A stretch of DNA of 64,000 nt from Owenia fusiformis (GCA_903813345.2 CAIIXF020000004.1:6217525-6281524); one strand, 5' to 3'. Counted from the first letter of the stretch, positions 36,401 through 48,061 are shown. The notes: a model not told the origin generated them from the letters alone. A program made the numbers and translations.

Positions 36401-39400
36401 TTCAAAAAACTCAAGCGATTTGCTTTAAAAACAGGAATCAGTAGAGCAATGTCAATACTAAAGGTTCCGAGTAATAAAAATTAGGGTTCTTCAACAGGAC
36501 ATATTTCTAATTTTTGGGGGGTTTTGGTTACTACTATGTCATGATGGGAATTAAATTCGAAGGACATTGAAAATCACCGCTGAAAAGGAAGTCAAGAGGA
36601 GATTTGGACTGCGTTTTTTAACTGCCCGCGACGCAAGTCAATTGCATTATATTTTAAAATAAGTTCTCCCCTAAGTATCACGAAAAAGAACTGCCCTGCG
36701 GTGCAAATAACATGGATACACGTTTTTAGAAAAACAGGTTATCCGAGCGTACTTATGATACCGCTGATTACGATGTGTCAAACTTGTGGGCTAACCATGT
36801 GTGTCAACCGCGTCGGATCGTTGCTAGTGCAACGCAGGAGTTCTGCCTTTCAAAAGAATTATGTGTGTGAAAGTACGCTATTATTTTAAAACACATGAGC
36901 ATGGTATTTGTTCTGCGGGGCTTATTGCTCTTTTCAGTGATACCTGGGAAGAGAATGCATTAAAATATTACGCAATTAACTAGCTACGCGGTCATTCAAA
37001 AATACAGCCTTGGTCAAATTGAAACCAATAAGCCCCTCGTGATATCTTACCATGATAATCATCAAAAGCATCATTATATTTTATTCATACAAATCTATTG
37101 AAGAAACTAATATTCTATAAGTATGGAGCTAAAGAAGATTTGTGCGTGTCCACTTCGAATAATTCCATACGAATGAGATTCTTTGTCAGTCTGGTCAATA
37201 TAACGCACTTTGATATCACTTTGATGAGGAATGAACCCAGCAAGTGAGTATATATATGTTGATATCACAATTAAAACCAAGACATGTTCCAGCAATATGA
37301 AAATTATTTAAGGTATGAGATGTAAAACTGTTTGTATTGATGTACACCTCATTTCTATATGTACAACTTTTGCAAACGTGAAATGCCATCAATTATTAAA
37401 AATATAAAACGAAACTTCTCACTTAATCAAATTACACTCAATTGAAAACCAGACACAAACAAACTTCATATAATGCAGTTGTAAAAATTAGGTCGATGTA
37501 ATCTTACACCATAATTGATTTCAAATATGATCGAGTTAAATCAATCTTAATGTAAAATACCTTCACCACATTTTCCTAGCTGCCTACACGTTCCTTCTTC
37601 TGATACTACTCCAGTTTTCTCATACTGCTCCTTGTCCAAAACACAGCATTCATCTTTCAAGCAATCCTTTTGTTTCGTGCACTTGTTCTTTTTACATTCA
37701 CCTATCATGTTTTTAAAACAAAAATAGCTGTTGAGAGTGCAAACTGCCCTGGGGCACAAATGTATTAAAATGAACTTTATTTTTGACTTTGAGTTGCAGC
37801 CTATATGGAGAGTAAGAAGCAGGATGTAATTTGTAGTATCTCATATATATCACCCGGGAATATGCATCATATCCGAGGAGCGGGCAGGACATATTGTATA
37901 TGTCCCGCTCCGGGTCAAATGCGGGCAGATATAATATATCCATCCCGTTCCAGGGAATTTTCAAAATATTTAAACATTTAGATATCTGTTAAAAATGATA
38001 TAATTCCATTGTATTGAACTGAAGAAATATAACGAAAATATTAAATACAATTTATGCTTTTACAATGATAGGCCTATCTTGTTATTTGAAAAAGGTGGAA
38101 CCCCAAACCCACTCAAATATGAGATACACTAGTTATGTATGATCGGTTTTGGATATAGGGTATTTCTAAAACCTCCCAGTACATAACCCTTATTCATTCC
38201 GTACTTAGTAGTGTTATAGGTAAATAACATAACATGATAGCTGAAGTGAGGGGGTTATATCAGCGGGTGTATATCACCCGCTCATCAGATCTACGACGTC
38301 GACAGATTCAGAGAGTAGATACTGAGCCAGGGGGCTTGACTATGAACCCTCATAACCTACTAAGTAAAGAATAAATCAGTTATTAAATGCTCGATTCTTG
38401 CATCCTCCGATCACAGGGCTTCAAAATCCAAAATATCTTCTTTCTTTTTACACCCTGCTATAAGCATTTAGCATTTCCTCGATTAAGAACTCGCAATTTG
38501 ATTGGCTGTCGCAACACTGTGATTTTTGATCCCTCGGCGGTAAATACAATATATCAACCCGAGGGGCCCTCAGATATACCCCCTGTATCAAAAATCTCCC
38601 ATTAAATAACCTCTTTGTAGATGACGTATATATTATGTATTTACTGCATCACTTGGACACATTAGTATATAGATTAAATGTGACAAATGACTTGTGCACC
38701 GTTGCTCGTATATTACAGAGCCTCCTACACAACTTTCTTTGAACACAGAGATTAATCTCGAAAAGGTGTAAAATAACAATATTTTACAGTTTCAATTTTT
38801 CAAACATGTTTATATAAAGTTTGATTTTCCATCTCATAAGTTAACCATATAAATACAGATTATGAAATAAATACAGATACTTCTCATTAGAGTAAATCTG
38901 GTTTGCACATACCATCATGTAATGAATTACTAATTATAAACATCAACTCACCATGTAATGTAATTGGGTTAAAACCGAATCTGGTCCATAATGCCCCTTT
39001 TGCGTCGTCACATACGAGATCACGTTTACACGGACAATACTGGTCATATGCTGCACGGTTATTTCGAATATTTGCTGATTTCAAACAAACTGAAATATGT
39101 AGAAATGACTGGTGCACAAAATGCATATAACGTATATTGAAAAATAACTTACAACGGCATGTCAGCAACCTGATCTTTTCAGCTTTATTTGGTGTATGAT
39201 TGTTATTGTATGATTGTTATGTTTTGCCATGATATCTAGTTTATCTTCCTTGTTGTATAATTAGTTGCGTCATTTTGGAATTGAACAAGTACATGGTATC
39301 ATACCTTGACGTTCTTTTGATAATTCCGTGCACCTCCCCACCGCCTTTCTGTTTGCCCTTGGAATCTTAGAGAGATACGGTAATTTCACACCAAATAATT

Positions 39401-42400
39401 TTATACAACATTGTGTCTGACCACAATCGTTTGAATTAACACAGAACTGGGGCTTGCATAGACCTACAATTGATAAGATGTTTTTGAATAGAACTATACT
39501 ACTAATAGAAATTGCTTGAAATCAAGACAATCAATTGAATGCTTGGTCCAGCAAAAATGCAGAATGCAAAGCATTTGACCGAGTGGTATTCAACTCAATA
39601 GTACAATTTATACACTATGATTACAAAACATTAAAATCGAATTATATACAAATACAATGCAATATAATGCGATGTATCTCATTCAATATGGTGCCAATTG
39701 ATATGATACGTAGGATTAAGCTATTCTTAAGTTATACATCTTTTTAGAATATGTTTTTTTTGCTTCATAATTATTTAAAATGTAAAGTTCCTGAATGAAA
39801 ACATGACGCCATTTAAGTCAATTGTTAGTTATTTTGAGTTCGAAACCATGTCAAATGGTCAATGCAAAATCAAAAAAAGTTAATCAGTTTTAGTTTAAAA
39901 CCATGTTAAATGGTCAATGCAAAATCAAAACAGGTAAGTTATTTTAAGTTCAAAACATGATAAATGCTCAATGAAAATATGATTGGCCTAACCTATTCCT
40001 GATTGGAGTTTCTTTTTTCCAATATAAAAGTATCTTCTTTCAGTTGCACCAACGGGTGTGCATTTGTAACCTTTTCCACACGGGCATTCATATGCCACAT
40101 TGCGTTCAAGTCGTTTTGATTGGTCAAGGAGACATTCTATAATTTACAAATTCCGATTATTTAAAATACATTACATCGCATTTTCTGCAAAATATATTGA
40201 TTTATAAAAGGCTTTTGAAAACATCCAATGCAGTGATGTATACGCAGATTTTTCATTTTATCGTTCAATGTCAAATAATTAAAATAATTGAGAAATGTAT
40301 TTTAGTGTTTCCATTGATATATGTATAACGAAGTGAGAATACTGGCGATTGATGACCTCATTACAAAAAGCAATCCAAGTATCGACGTTTATAAATAAAT
40401 GATAACTTGCAATAGGTCATTCATAATAAGCGGACTTACTTAATGTGACCATTACAGATGCCCTGGTAAAGGTAATCTGATGGAGTTAGCGGCCTAAGTG
40501 CTCGGCATATGACCGACCAATGATTCTCCTGAATAAGTCTCTTGTGAGCCTTTTGCATTTAGAAATTTCATAAGCCACAATCAAGCTGGGGTCATTTGTC
40601 GATGAAAAGTACATCGTATTGTTTCCAAAAGACACCCCAACTGCACCGAGGAAACCTGATGTATCAATCGGTATTGATAGTTAATATATAACCATTAGTG
40701 GTTGCTTGCCGAGCGAATAGGCTGCTTATTTTCCAGATATCAACCCTTAGAATATATATAGTGGGAGTGATTATAAATATAGTCATCTACGTACGAATCT
40801 CAATCTTATGCTACTGCCGAAACATAAGCAACACAAATCACAAATGAGAAACTTCGCAGAGTCAGGATGCATCAGAAGTTTGTTGAAAAAGTACAAAAAA
40901 TGATATAGATAATATAGATTAGAATACTAGAAGCCAACAATTACAGTATTGCTCTGTTCAAAGAATACCTTCATTGAGCACCTTAAGGAGTTTACAAGTC
41001 CCTTGTCTTGTTCCATTTCTTGTGGATACCTTTGATGATCCATCAAATACACAACATTCATTGCACCAGCAGTCCAGTCTTTCTGTACAAGGATGTCCAA
41101 TGCGACTTTCAACGCATATCTGCAAAACAATGATTAGTAATTCCACTAGAAGTTTTGTCTCTGGATATACAATACAAAACAGTCCTACAAAGCTTTCAAC
41201 GCATATCTGCAAAACAAAGACTAACAATCTCACGACAGATTTGTCTCTGGATATACAATACAAGGCAGTCCTACAAAGCTTTCAACGCATATCTGCAAAA
41301 CAAAGACTAACAATCTCACGACAGTTTTGTCTCTGGATATACAATACAAGGCAGTCCTACAAAGCTTTCAACGCATATCTGCAAAACAAAGACTAACAAT
41401 CTCACGACAGTTTTGTCTCTGGATATACAACACAAGAGTCCCACAAAGCTTTCAACGCATATCTGCAAAACTATGACTAGTAATTCCACTAGCAGTTTTG
41501 TCTCTAGATATACAATACAAGAGTCCTACAAAGCTTTCAACACATATCTGCAAAATAAAGACTAACAATCAACAAGTTCTCATCACATATCTGTAAAACA
41601 ATGACTTACAATCTCACTGGCAGTTTTATCTCTGGATGTACAATAACAGGTGGTCCTACAAAGCTTTCAACAAATATCTGCAAAACAAAGACTGACAATC
41701 TCACTAGCAGTTTTGGATACAACACAATGTTGTCCGACAAATGTTCAATACATGGCTAACAATCTCAAAAGCAGTTTTGTTTCTGGATATACAATAAAAT
41801 GCAGTCCGACAAAGTTTCCAGCACATATCTGCAAAACAAAGACTAACAATCTTACTAGAAGTTTTGTTTCTATTTCTGAATATACAATACAAGACAGCAT
41901 GTCAAGGCATTTAACTATATCCTACTAGCATTTTCGTCTTTGAGCATCATAGTTCTGGCTGAATATTAATGCCGCAGTCACATTTGATCTACTGCAACCG
42001 TGCAGCGGCCTTACTTTCCCGAGATCTCGAGAGAAACAGCAGCATGACTTATAGTGATAAACACTACTTTGTATGTCTATTTTGTAAATCTGCGCCCGTT
42101 GTATGGCCGCCGTTGTGTATGTGGCTGAGGCTTAAAGGTATCAGATCTACTGCAGCTGACAGCGGCCTTACTTTCCCGAGATCTAGAGAAACAGCAGCGT
42201 GACTTATCGTGATAAACACTACTTTGTATGTCGATTTTGTAAATCTTCGCCCATCGTATGGCCGCCGTTGTGTATGTGGCTGAGGCTTAAAGGTATCAGA
42301 TCTACTGCAGCTGACAGCGGCCTTACTTTCCCGAGATCTAGAGAAACAGCAGCATGACTTATAGTGATAAACACTACTTTGTATGTCGATTTTGTAAATC

Positions 42401-45400
42401 TACGCCCGTTGTATGGCCGCCGTTGTGTATGTGGCTGAGGCTTAAAGGTATCAGATCTACTGCAGCTGACAGCGGCCTTACTTTCCCGAGATCTAGAGAA
42501 ACAGCAGCGTGACTTATAGTGATAAACACTACTTTGTATGTCGATTTTGTAAATCTACGCCCGTCGTATGGCCGCCGTTGTGTATGTGGCTGAGGCTTAA
42601 AGGTATCAGATCTACTGCAGCTGACAGCGGCCTTACTTTCCCGAGATCTAGAGAAACAGCAGCGTGACTTATAGTGATAAACACTACTTTGTATGTCGAT
42701 TTTGTAAATCTACGCCCGTCGTATGGCCGCCGTTGTGTATGTGGCTGAGGCTTAAAGGTATCAGATCTACTGCAGCTGACAGCTGCCTTACTTTCCCGAG
42801 ATCTAGAGAAACAGCAGCGTGACTTATCGTGATAAACACTACTTTGTATGTCGATTTTGTAAATCTACGCCCGTCGTATGGCCGCCGTTGTGTATGTGGC
42901 TGAGGCTTAAAGGTATCAGATCTACTGCAGCTGACAGCGGCCTTACTTTCCCGAGATCTAGAGAAACAGCAGCGTGACTTATCGTGATAAACACTACTTT
43001 GTATGTCGATTTTGTAAATCTACGCCCGTCGTATGGCCGCCGTTGTGTATGTGGCTGAGGCTTAAAGGTATCAGATCTACTGCAGCTGACAGCGGCCTTA
43101 CTTTCCCGAGATCTAGAGAAACAGCAGCGTGACTTATAGTGATAAACACTACTTTGTATGTCGATTTTGTAAATCTACGCCCGTCGTATGGCCGCCGTTG
43201 TGTATGTGACTGAGGCTTAAGGAGGTATCTGATCTACAGTTCTCGGTTTAATGAATTAGTGGTGTGCCTTAGACACCTAGGACTCCAATCTCAAGAATAG
43301 AATAGAAATGAATACAATATAATACAATACAAACATGATGGTTTTGCTAAAATGTTTTACAATTCTGTCAGTTTTTTTTTCATGAGGAAGCAAAATGAAT
43401 AGGTACGTACTGGGTATGGTAAAATCCGTAAGTTATTTTATTATTTTTTTCTAACTGATATTTTTCTTAGGCAAGCGGTCTTTTTAAAACAACGAGACGT
43501 CACCAGCGCGCAAAATACAATCTTTTTGTGGCACATAAAGAGAGAAGAAGTTTACATGACCGTGAGAAATGCATATAGATGAAGTTATCATCACAAAATA
43601 AATGTCGCTTTTTAAAACGAGTCATAAAATGTATGAAGGAGGGGGAGAGATATTCAGAATTACTCCACATCTGTTTATGTATTCACCCTCCTTCGTTCAT
43701 CACTGTGAATGGTTTTGATGTTTTCCAACGTATTCTCAGTAATTAAAGAAACGTACATAATCAACATACATTCCATAATGATAATGATATATATTTAATA
43801 AAAAAAGTATTCATAGCAGGTCATGTAGACCTTCATTCACCGCTTGATTTATAGCAAAAATATTGACTTTTGCGCGTTGGTTACGATGTGCCTTTTTAGT
43901 AAATACAATTGTAGATCTCACACGTTAGAAACGTACCAGTTAATCATAAAATACATCAGATTTAATTCTTTAAAAAACAGCAACCACATTAATTTTGTGA
44001 TGACAACTCTGTGTGACAATAGATTTAGTACAGGTCGTGTAGACATCCGCTTCTTGATTTATAACAAAAACAGATCTCCTAGACTTCCACCAACGCGAAC
44101 ACCACTTCTGACCTCGCGAACTACGTCCCTTGCACTCAAACAGTGATTCTCACATCGCGAGGGTGAAATCATTAGAAGCGCACCACCATTTCCTTGTTCC
44201 TGGGCATATTTCTCTACTCGCACACAGAGATCCGTGCTCGCGAATCACTTCTACATATTGGTTCGCGCGCGCGAGCACCTATTTACATTCTGCATGTCGT
44301 TGGAAAGGGCATTCATTTCTAGATAAATCAATGCTAGATTACCAAGGGTAGATTTTAATTTTGGATGTGTTTTGGAATGTACCCGTGCTGCTGCTATTTT
44401 AATGATTTTGAAGAAATCCAGCAAATACTTTTTTGTAATGATGAACACCCCAGCAACAGTCCGGACTTGAATGCTGCATAGAAACACGGTGTTTATATTA
44501 GGTTAACCTGCACATACCACATATTTCAAAGACGTGCATGCATATCTTGCTGATCCTACCTTAAATAGGATTGTCAAAACACCATGAAAATCTGGATCCG
44601 GGAATATATCATTAATTGCCCCTACTATACTACTACATTTTGATGTTTATTCAAACCAAAATGTCACCTAATCGTACTTTGATTTCAAATCGACTGAATT
44701 ATGTAGATTCAGTGATACATCAGATGATAACCAAGCCTGCGTTAGTTATGAAAGTTAGTTATACACCATGTTTCAATGATATATAATGACAAAGCATATG
44801 TCCTGATTAGGGTAAATTTGTCATTGATAATTAATGCGTTACACAATCGATTAGGACCTATATAAAATGTGTGATCGTATAAGAAAATAAATGTTTTCAC
44901 ATTACGAGCTCTTTAAAACAATGCACACGTTGAATATTTTCCAAACACTCTCCGAGAGATTGGGAATTGAACACTAACCATTGTACATCATCAGGATACT
45001 AACGTCTACTAGTCCATCCGTATAGCTCAGCGGTATCACAGGTACCTCTTACGCAATAGGTCCCGGATTCGGTCCCCGGTTCAGGCAATTTAATTTGCTT
45101 GTTTGCGTAAAGTACTCCAGGGTGTTTGACTGAGTGGTCCACAACACTCTCCCTTGTATACCGTTCCGTATTAGTGAAATTGTTGACATTAATACGGAAT
45201 AATACATACCATTTCATGAAAAATGGTGACCTTGTCCTACGAAAATTGAGATTATGTTTCACAGCAAGTTTGCATGGCGATACTGTATAGCACATGCTCT
45301 GGGGAATTGATTCTACTTTCTATAGACACCAATCACATCTCTGTCGATAAAATAATAAAAAAGCCTTAGGGTCCCAACCTCCTTTGTTTACATTTACAAA

Positions 45401-48061
45401 AACGTGAAAAAATGACAAAAGTTGTCAAAACTTTTTAAAGCTTAAACTTTTGAAACCGATTTCACTTGCGACAGATACTTTAGTCGTTGACGAACCGAAC
45501 ATGTCTGTTTGGTTCGTAATATCTCCAAATAAACGATTTCGACATTTTAAAAAACTCGATGCTAGTCCACGTGTTAATACGGAATTGGTCGACTCAATAA
45601 GTAAGCTCAATGAACGAAACGGTGCACTCGTGAATGAAATGAAGTTTAAAATAATTAGTAATGTTATACAATATGAGTGTGTTTTAACCCGGAGTATGAA
45701 ACATAATACCTTGAATACGGGTTTCAGTAGCATGGATATTTAGTTTCAATTATATATTCACTCGAGCCATCAGTTTTAACTCTAGAAGACCGTTTCCTCC
45801 TCCTTTTCCCCAAAGTCAATCCCAATTTCTTCTTCTTACGAGGTCGATGTATCTTGAAAAGCGGGTTCAGGTTTTTGATGAAAGTATGATAACCGCTACG
45901 AAAAAAGGTTTGCCTGACTAGCCTACATGATTTGGTATCCTTATAAGAATTGAAAATAGACGTAAAATAACATACCTCATCTGTGTACGCGCAGTTCTTT
46001 GGGCGTTGCGGTGTGGGATAGTTAACACTTCATGGTAAATAATTGAGGGGATTGATAAGGAGCGCGTGATTAATTTGGGATTATAAACTTAGTACAGCTA
46101 ATTAACAGGATTAACGTATGGTGAACTGGGTCAAACTCGGTAAACAAATCACTCAGATGTTTGTTGGTGCTTTTATTATCATGTTTTTTATATCCACAAG
46201 AATTGGTGTGGTTACATGTAATACAAGATTCAAGATTTTATTGTGTTTCAAGCCAAGCAGTTGGCGTCCCCACATGAATGTTACATAAAGGGATGAAATT
46301 ATTTGTTACATACAATAATAAAAAGAATGAAAATGTTTATGAACAACCAATACCTGGTGTTGACGGTCGTTGAAGCCGTCGATAGAGTACTACCTATTAG
46401 ATGCAATAAGAAAAAGTACAATAACCTATCTTTACTATTAATGGGCGTAAAGCTATCGCGTTGACGCCGTCGATGTACAAATTATCTTTTAATACTTAAG
46501 AAAAAAGAAGAAAACACTAATTATGTACATTCAATCCTTGCGATTGACACACGTGTTGACGCCGTCGATTAATGTGCCATTTGCATGCAATAAGATACTG
46601 TCCAATGTCCATCAATAAGCTATCAGAACAATTATCATTGCAAGTTTTATGGAAATTATGATTTCCCCGGGAATGTATACGATTTAACACCCATTCCGTA
46701 TTAACACTTGGAAACCGTTTACCCATTCCGTATTAACACGTGGACTAGCATCGAGTTTTTCAAAATGTTGAAATCGTTTATTTGTAGACATTACAAACCA
46801 AACTGACATGTTCGGTTCGTGAAAGACGAAAGTATCTGTCGCTAGCAAGTGAAATCGGTTTCAACAGATTTAGATTTAAAAAATTATGACAACTTTTGTC
46901 TTTTTTTCACGTTTTTCTTAATGTAAACAAAGGAGGTTGGGGCCCTAAGGCTTTTTTATTATTCTATGGACAGAGATGTGTTTGGCGTCTATAGAAAGTA
47001 GAATCAATTCCCCAGAGCATGTGCTATACAGTATCGCAATGCGAACTTGCTGTGAAACATAATCTCAATTTCCGTAGGACAAGGTCACCATTTTTCATGA
47101 AATGGTATAAATTATTCCGTATTAATGTCATCACGATCACAAATACGGAACGGTATACATGGGAGAGTGACAACTCGTACATAAGGCTTTGGTATGTACT
47201 TGTATGTCTATTTATGAGTGCACATAAAATAACACAGGGCTCCTTTGAGGAGGGGTTTCTGGGTCTATCTTCCAGGCTAATTACGTTAATTACGACCGTA
47301 TATATACGGGATATACCAAAGAGGTATTGCTCACATGCATTGGTGGTAAACAATATACAATACAATATAGTACTATAATTCTATATTGATAGTATTAAAA
47401 TCGTTGACACTGTATATAAAATGTGTAATATTTACTTGTCCCATGTATTTCTATTCTTTCTATGGTTTTGTACCAGCGACACTTATTGAAATCCTTGATA
47501 AATTAATATGAGTATACATTTAACATGTTCAAACTAATAGATATGTAATGTAGAAGAATATGTACAATAACAGATTAATTGCAGGACATTAATATATGCA
47601 CATCAAAGTTCAAGTGGAAATATATGTACAATATGAACAATTTTAAGTACTTTACGTATTTATTCTATTGACAAACACACTTCCTTGTAACATTCTTTTT
47701 TAATCAAATGTAAACGATGAGACGAGATCAGAAAAGCTCAAAATGCTGTGGAATAATATCAAAGTCATCGATGACCACCGAAAGGCAATTTCCTATATTA
47801 AAGAGTGAAGGGATCATATTAAAAGGAATTACTGACTTACAAAATACGTTGTCTTACGATCGGCAAAGGTACGATCCTTACATAAAAGTAATATTATAAT
47901 TTGTAAAATATCTTATAACTACTTTACTGTATTTGTAAAATTGTAATATTTTAATATTAGTACAAAAAGTACAAAAAGTATATTGTTATCATTACTTATT
48001 ACTTTATACTTACATATAACATGTATAAGATTTGCAGCAGATATAAGTAAGATAAATCCAT
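33297..48061 (-). CDS. Gene B: secreted protein with three prokineticin/astakine-like domains
   Basis: Eight exons join in frame: 48014-48061, 40969-41119, 39993-40136, 39305-39463, 38952-39089, 37561-37701, 35228-35356, 33297-33412 (1026 bp, 341 aa plus TGA). All introns are GT-AG; the first is phase 0, all others phase 1. Layout: signal peptide 1-16 and a few more residues; domain 1 17-114; domain 2 115-213; domain 3 214-303; charged tail 304-341 with two sequons. Each domain is split over two exons, with C-x5-C-x4-CC in the first and CPC-x5/6-C in the second. This matches prokineticin and astakine spacing within the Dickkopf/colipase fold; known members are small secreted single-domain ligands, so three in tandem is unusual. 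Each domain has an extra Cys at its start and no obvious 10th Cys at its end. Function is inferred as an extracellular ligand or binding protein. It is a tandem paralogue of gene A on the same strand. Confidence 0.87.
33545..33922. repeat. Nested palindromes in gene B intron 7
   Basis: An inner hairpin pairs tatgtcactatcgtggcata (about 33551) with tatgtgccacgatagtgaca (about 33645). An outer pair ataacatacctatgatgatg (about 33676) and catcatcataggtatgttat (about 33903) encloses about 205 bp. Non-coding foldback elements. Confidence 0.75.
33935..34330. repeat. Foldback fragment of the 'cagtcactattt' family
   Basis: The right end (34290-34322, 'ccctcaatggcagtcactatttgta') matches the palindrome at 23821-23971. 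The interior has an inverted pair around 'atgtgacgtcagcg' / 'cgctgacgtcac' (34035-34085). Confidence 0.55.
34660..34885. repeat. Inverted repeat 'ctgcggaatatgtcatactcac'
   Basis: ctgcggaatatgtcatactc at about 34812 pairs with gagtatgacatataccgcag at about 34862. Earlier partial copies ('gcggaatatggcatatattc') lie to the left. Confidence 0.6.
35228..35356 (-). CDS. Gene B exon 7: second half of domain 3
   Basis: 129 bp, GTGAGT donor. ACMVGVFKPLQETKPMF, VDCPCKEQQYTCRPLNP, then KKKDKIGAP. Confidence 0.85.
35357..37560. other. Gene B intron 6
   Basis: 2.2 kb of AT-rich intron. Short open frames only, nothing recognised. Confidence 0.45.
37561..37701 (-). CDS. Gene B exon 6: first half of domain 3
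   Basis: 141 bp. GECKKNKCTKQKDCLKDECC, VLDKEQYEKTGVVSEE, GTCRQLGKCGE. C-x5-C-x4-CC spacing kept. Confidence 0.85.
37850..38600. repeat. Repeat cluster with cccggg/gagcggg palindromes
   Basis: 37870-37925 holds the palindrome 'gagcgggcaggacatat' / 'atatgtcccgctc'. 38150-38590 shares 'cttagtagtgttataggtaaataacat' and 'aaatcagttattaaatgctcga' with 10293-10770. It lies in gene B intron 5. Confidence 0.6.
38952..39089 (-). CDS. Gene B exon 5: second half of domain 2
   Basis: 138 bp, phase 1 to phase 1, GTGAGT donor. CLKSANIRNNRAAYDQYCPC then KRDLVC and a tail ending NPITLH. It gives the CPC-x5-C half; no counterpart is found in gene A. Confidence 0.85.
39305..39463 (-). CDS. Gene B exon 4: first half of domain 2
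   Basis: 159 bp. GLCKPQFCVNSNDCGQTQCC, then IKLFGVKLPYLSKIPRA and GRCTELSKERQ. The closest match in the window is gene A exon 4. Confidence 0.85.
39993..40136 (-). CDS. Gene B exon 3: second half of domain 1
   Basis: 144 bp. CLLDQSKRLERNVAYECPC, GKGYKC, then a basic segment. The donor is GTTAGG, weaker than the others. Confidence 0.85.
   Translation of the reverse strand, partial: NVSLTNQNDLNAMWHMNARVEKVTNAHPLVQLKEDTFILEKRNSNQE
40969..41119 (-). CDS. Gene B exon 2: first half of domain 1
   Basis: Begins ICVESRIGHPCTERLDCWCN, then ECCVFD and GTCKLLKVLNE. 151 bp, phase 0 to phase 1. The acceptor and first codons recur several times just upstream; the nearest such acceptor would extend this exon in frame by 29 codons. 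Confidence 0.85.
41120..41930 (-). repeat. 85-87-bp array duplicating the exon 2 splice acceptor
   Basis: About eight extra copies of the acceptor plus exon start (minus strand: tttgcag, then codons ICVESFVGLPC or close variants) lie upstream of the true exon 2. The motif gcatatctgc or a variant occurs at about 41201, 41287, 41373, 41458, 41543, 41584, 41673 and 41822. Each unit keeps a pyrimidine-rich acceptor and about 11 exon-like codons, then reverts to intron. Confidence 0.8.
42014..43225. repeat. 155-bp satellite, eight units, in gene B intron 1
   Basis: ctttcccgagatct recurs at 42014, 42171, 42326, 42481, 42636, 42791, 42946 and 43101. The 155-bp units are nearly identical, GC-richer than their surroundings and contain 'agatctactgcagctgacag'. 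The left flank 'atgccgcagtcacatttgatctactgc' resembles a MITE end, so the array may sit inside a non-autonomous transposon. Confidence 0.93.
43226..45010. other. Gene B intron 1, no exon seen
   Basis: AT-rich with a CpG-bearing patch (44080-44290, repeated 'ctcgcgaa' / 'cgcgcgcgag' words). No gene recognised. Confidence 0.4.
45014..45090 (+). mobile_element. tRNA-like SINE head
   Basis: 'tagctcagcggt' fits a Pol III A box and 'ggattcggtcc' is close to a B box, at tRNA-like spacing, with 'ccggttcaggca' at the 3' side. The acceptor stem does not pair, so this is a tRNA-derived SINE or pseudo-tRNA, not a functional tRNA. Confidence 0.5.
45149..47170. mobile_element. 2-kb foldback element with about 450-bp arms
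   Basis: 45149-45590 reads back inverted at about 46715-47170. For example, ccgttccgtattagtg pairs with the 'cacaaatacggaacgg' region, gtgctatacagtatcg pairs with cgatactgtatagcac, and aaaggaggttggg pairs with cccaacctccttt. The arms differ by small indels. The interior (about 1.1 kb) holds a stop-free basic frame on the minus strand and repeats of 'gacgccgtcgat'. Related single arms occur at 48890-49190 and 61990-62100. Confidence 0.75.
45724..45939 (-). CDS. Unrecognised C-terminal exon-like frame with basic cluster
   Basis: A 71-codon open frame follows an acceptor-like 'tcttataag' and ends in TGA. It reads SCRLVRQTFFRSGYHTFI, then KNLNPLFKIHRPRKKKK, LGLTLGKRRRKRSS and ends ETKYPCY. Two dibasic/polybasic runs could be a nuclear signal or proprotein cleavage sites. 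It lies in the interior of the foldback element, so it may be a captured exon fragment. I cannot assign a family; it has no start codon of its own. Confidence 0.3.
   Translation of the reverse strand, partial: DTKSCRLVRQTFFRSGYHTFIKNLNPLFKIHRPRKKKKLGLTLGKRRRKRSSRVKTDGSSEYIIETKYPCY
47171..48013. other. Gene B intron 1, 5' part
   Basis: AT-rich. No exon other than exon 1 at its end. Confidence 0.4.
48014..48061 (-). CDS. Gene B exon 1: signal peptide
   Basis: Encodes MDLSYLYLLQILYMLY, then a GTAAGT donor in phase 0, matching exon 2's phase. It aligns residue for residue with the end of gene A exon 1. 'attatatacc' about 20 bp upstream is TATA-like. Intron 1 is 6.9 kb. Confidence 0.75.

Noticed and set aside
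40974-41396. Plus-strand open frame of 140 codons
   Set aside because: Antisense shadow of gene B exon 2 and the acceptor array.
45014-45090. Functional tRNA gene
   Set aside because: A- and B-box-like sequences are present but the acceptor stem does not pair; better seen as a SINE head.
47019-47378. Open frames on both strands near the foldback
   Set aside because: They fall in the right arm of the inverted repeat and mirror a frame in the left arm; no conserved protein features.
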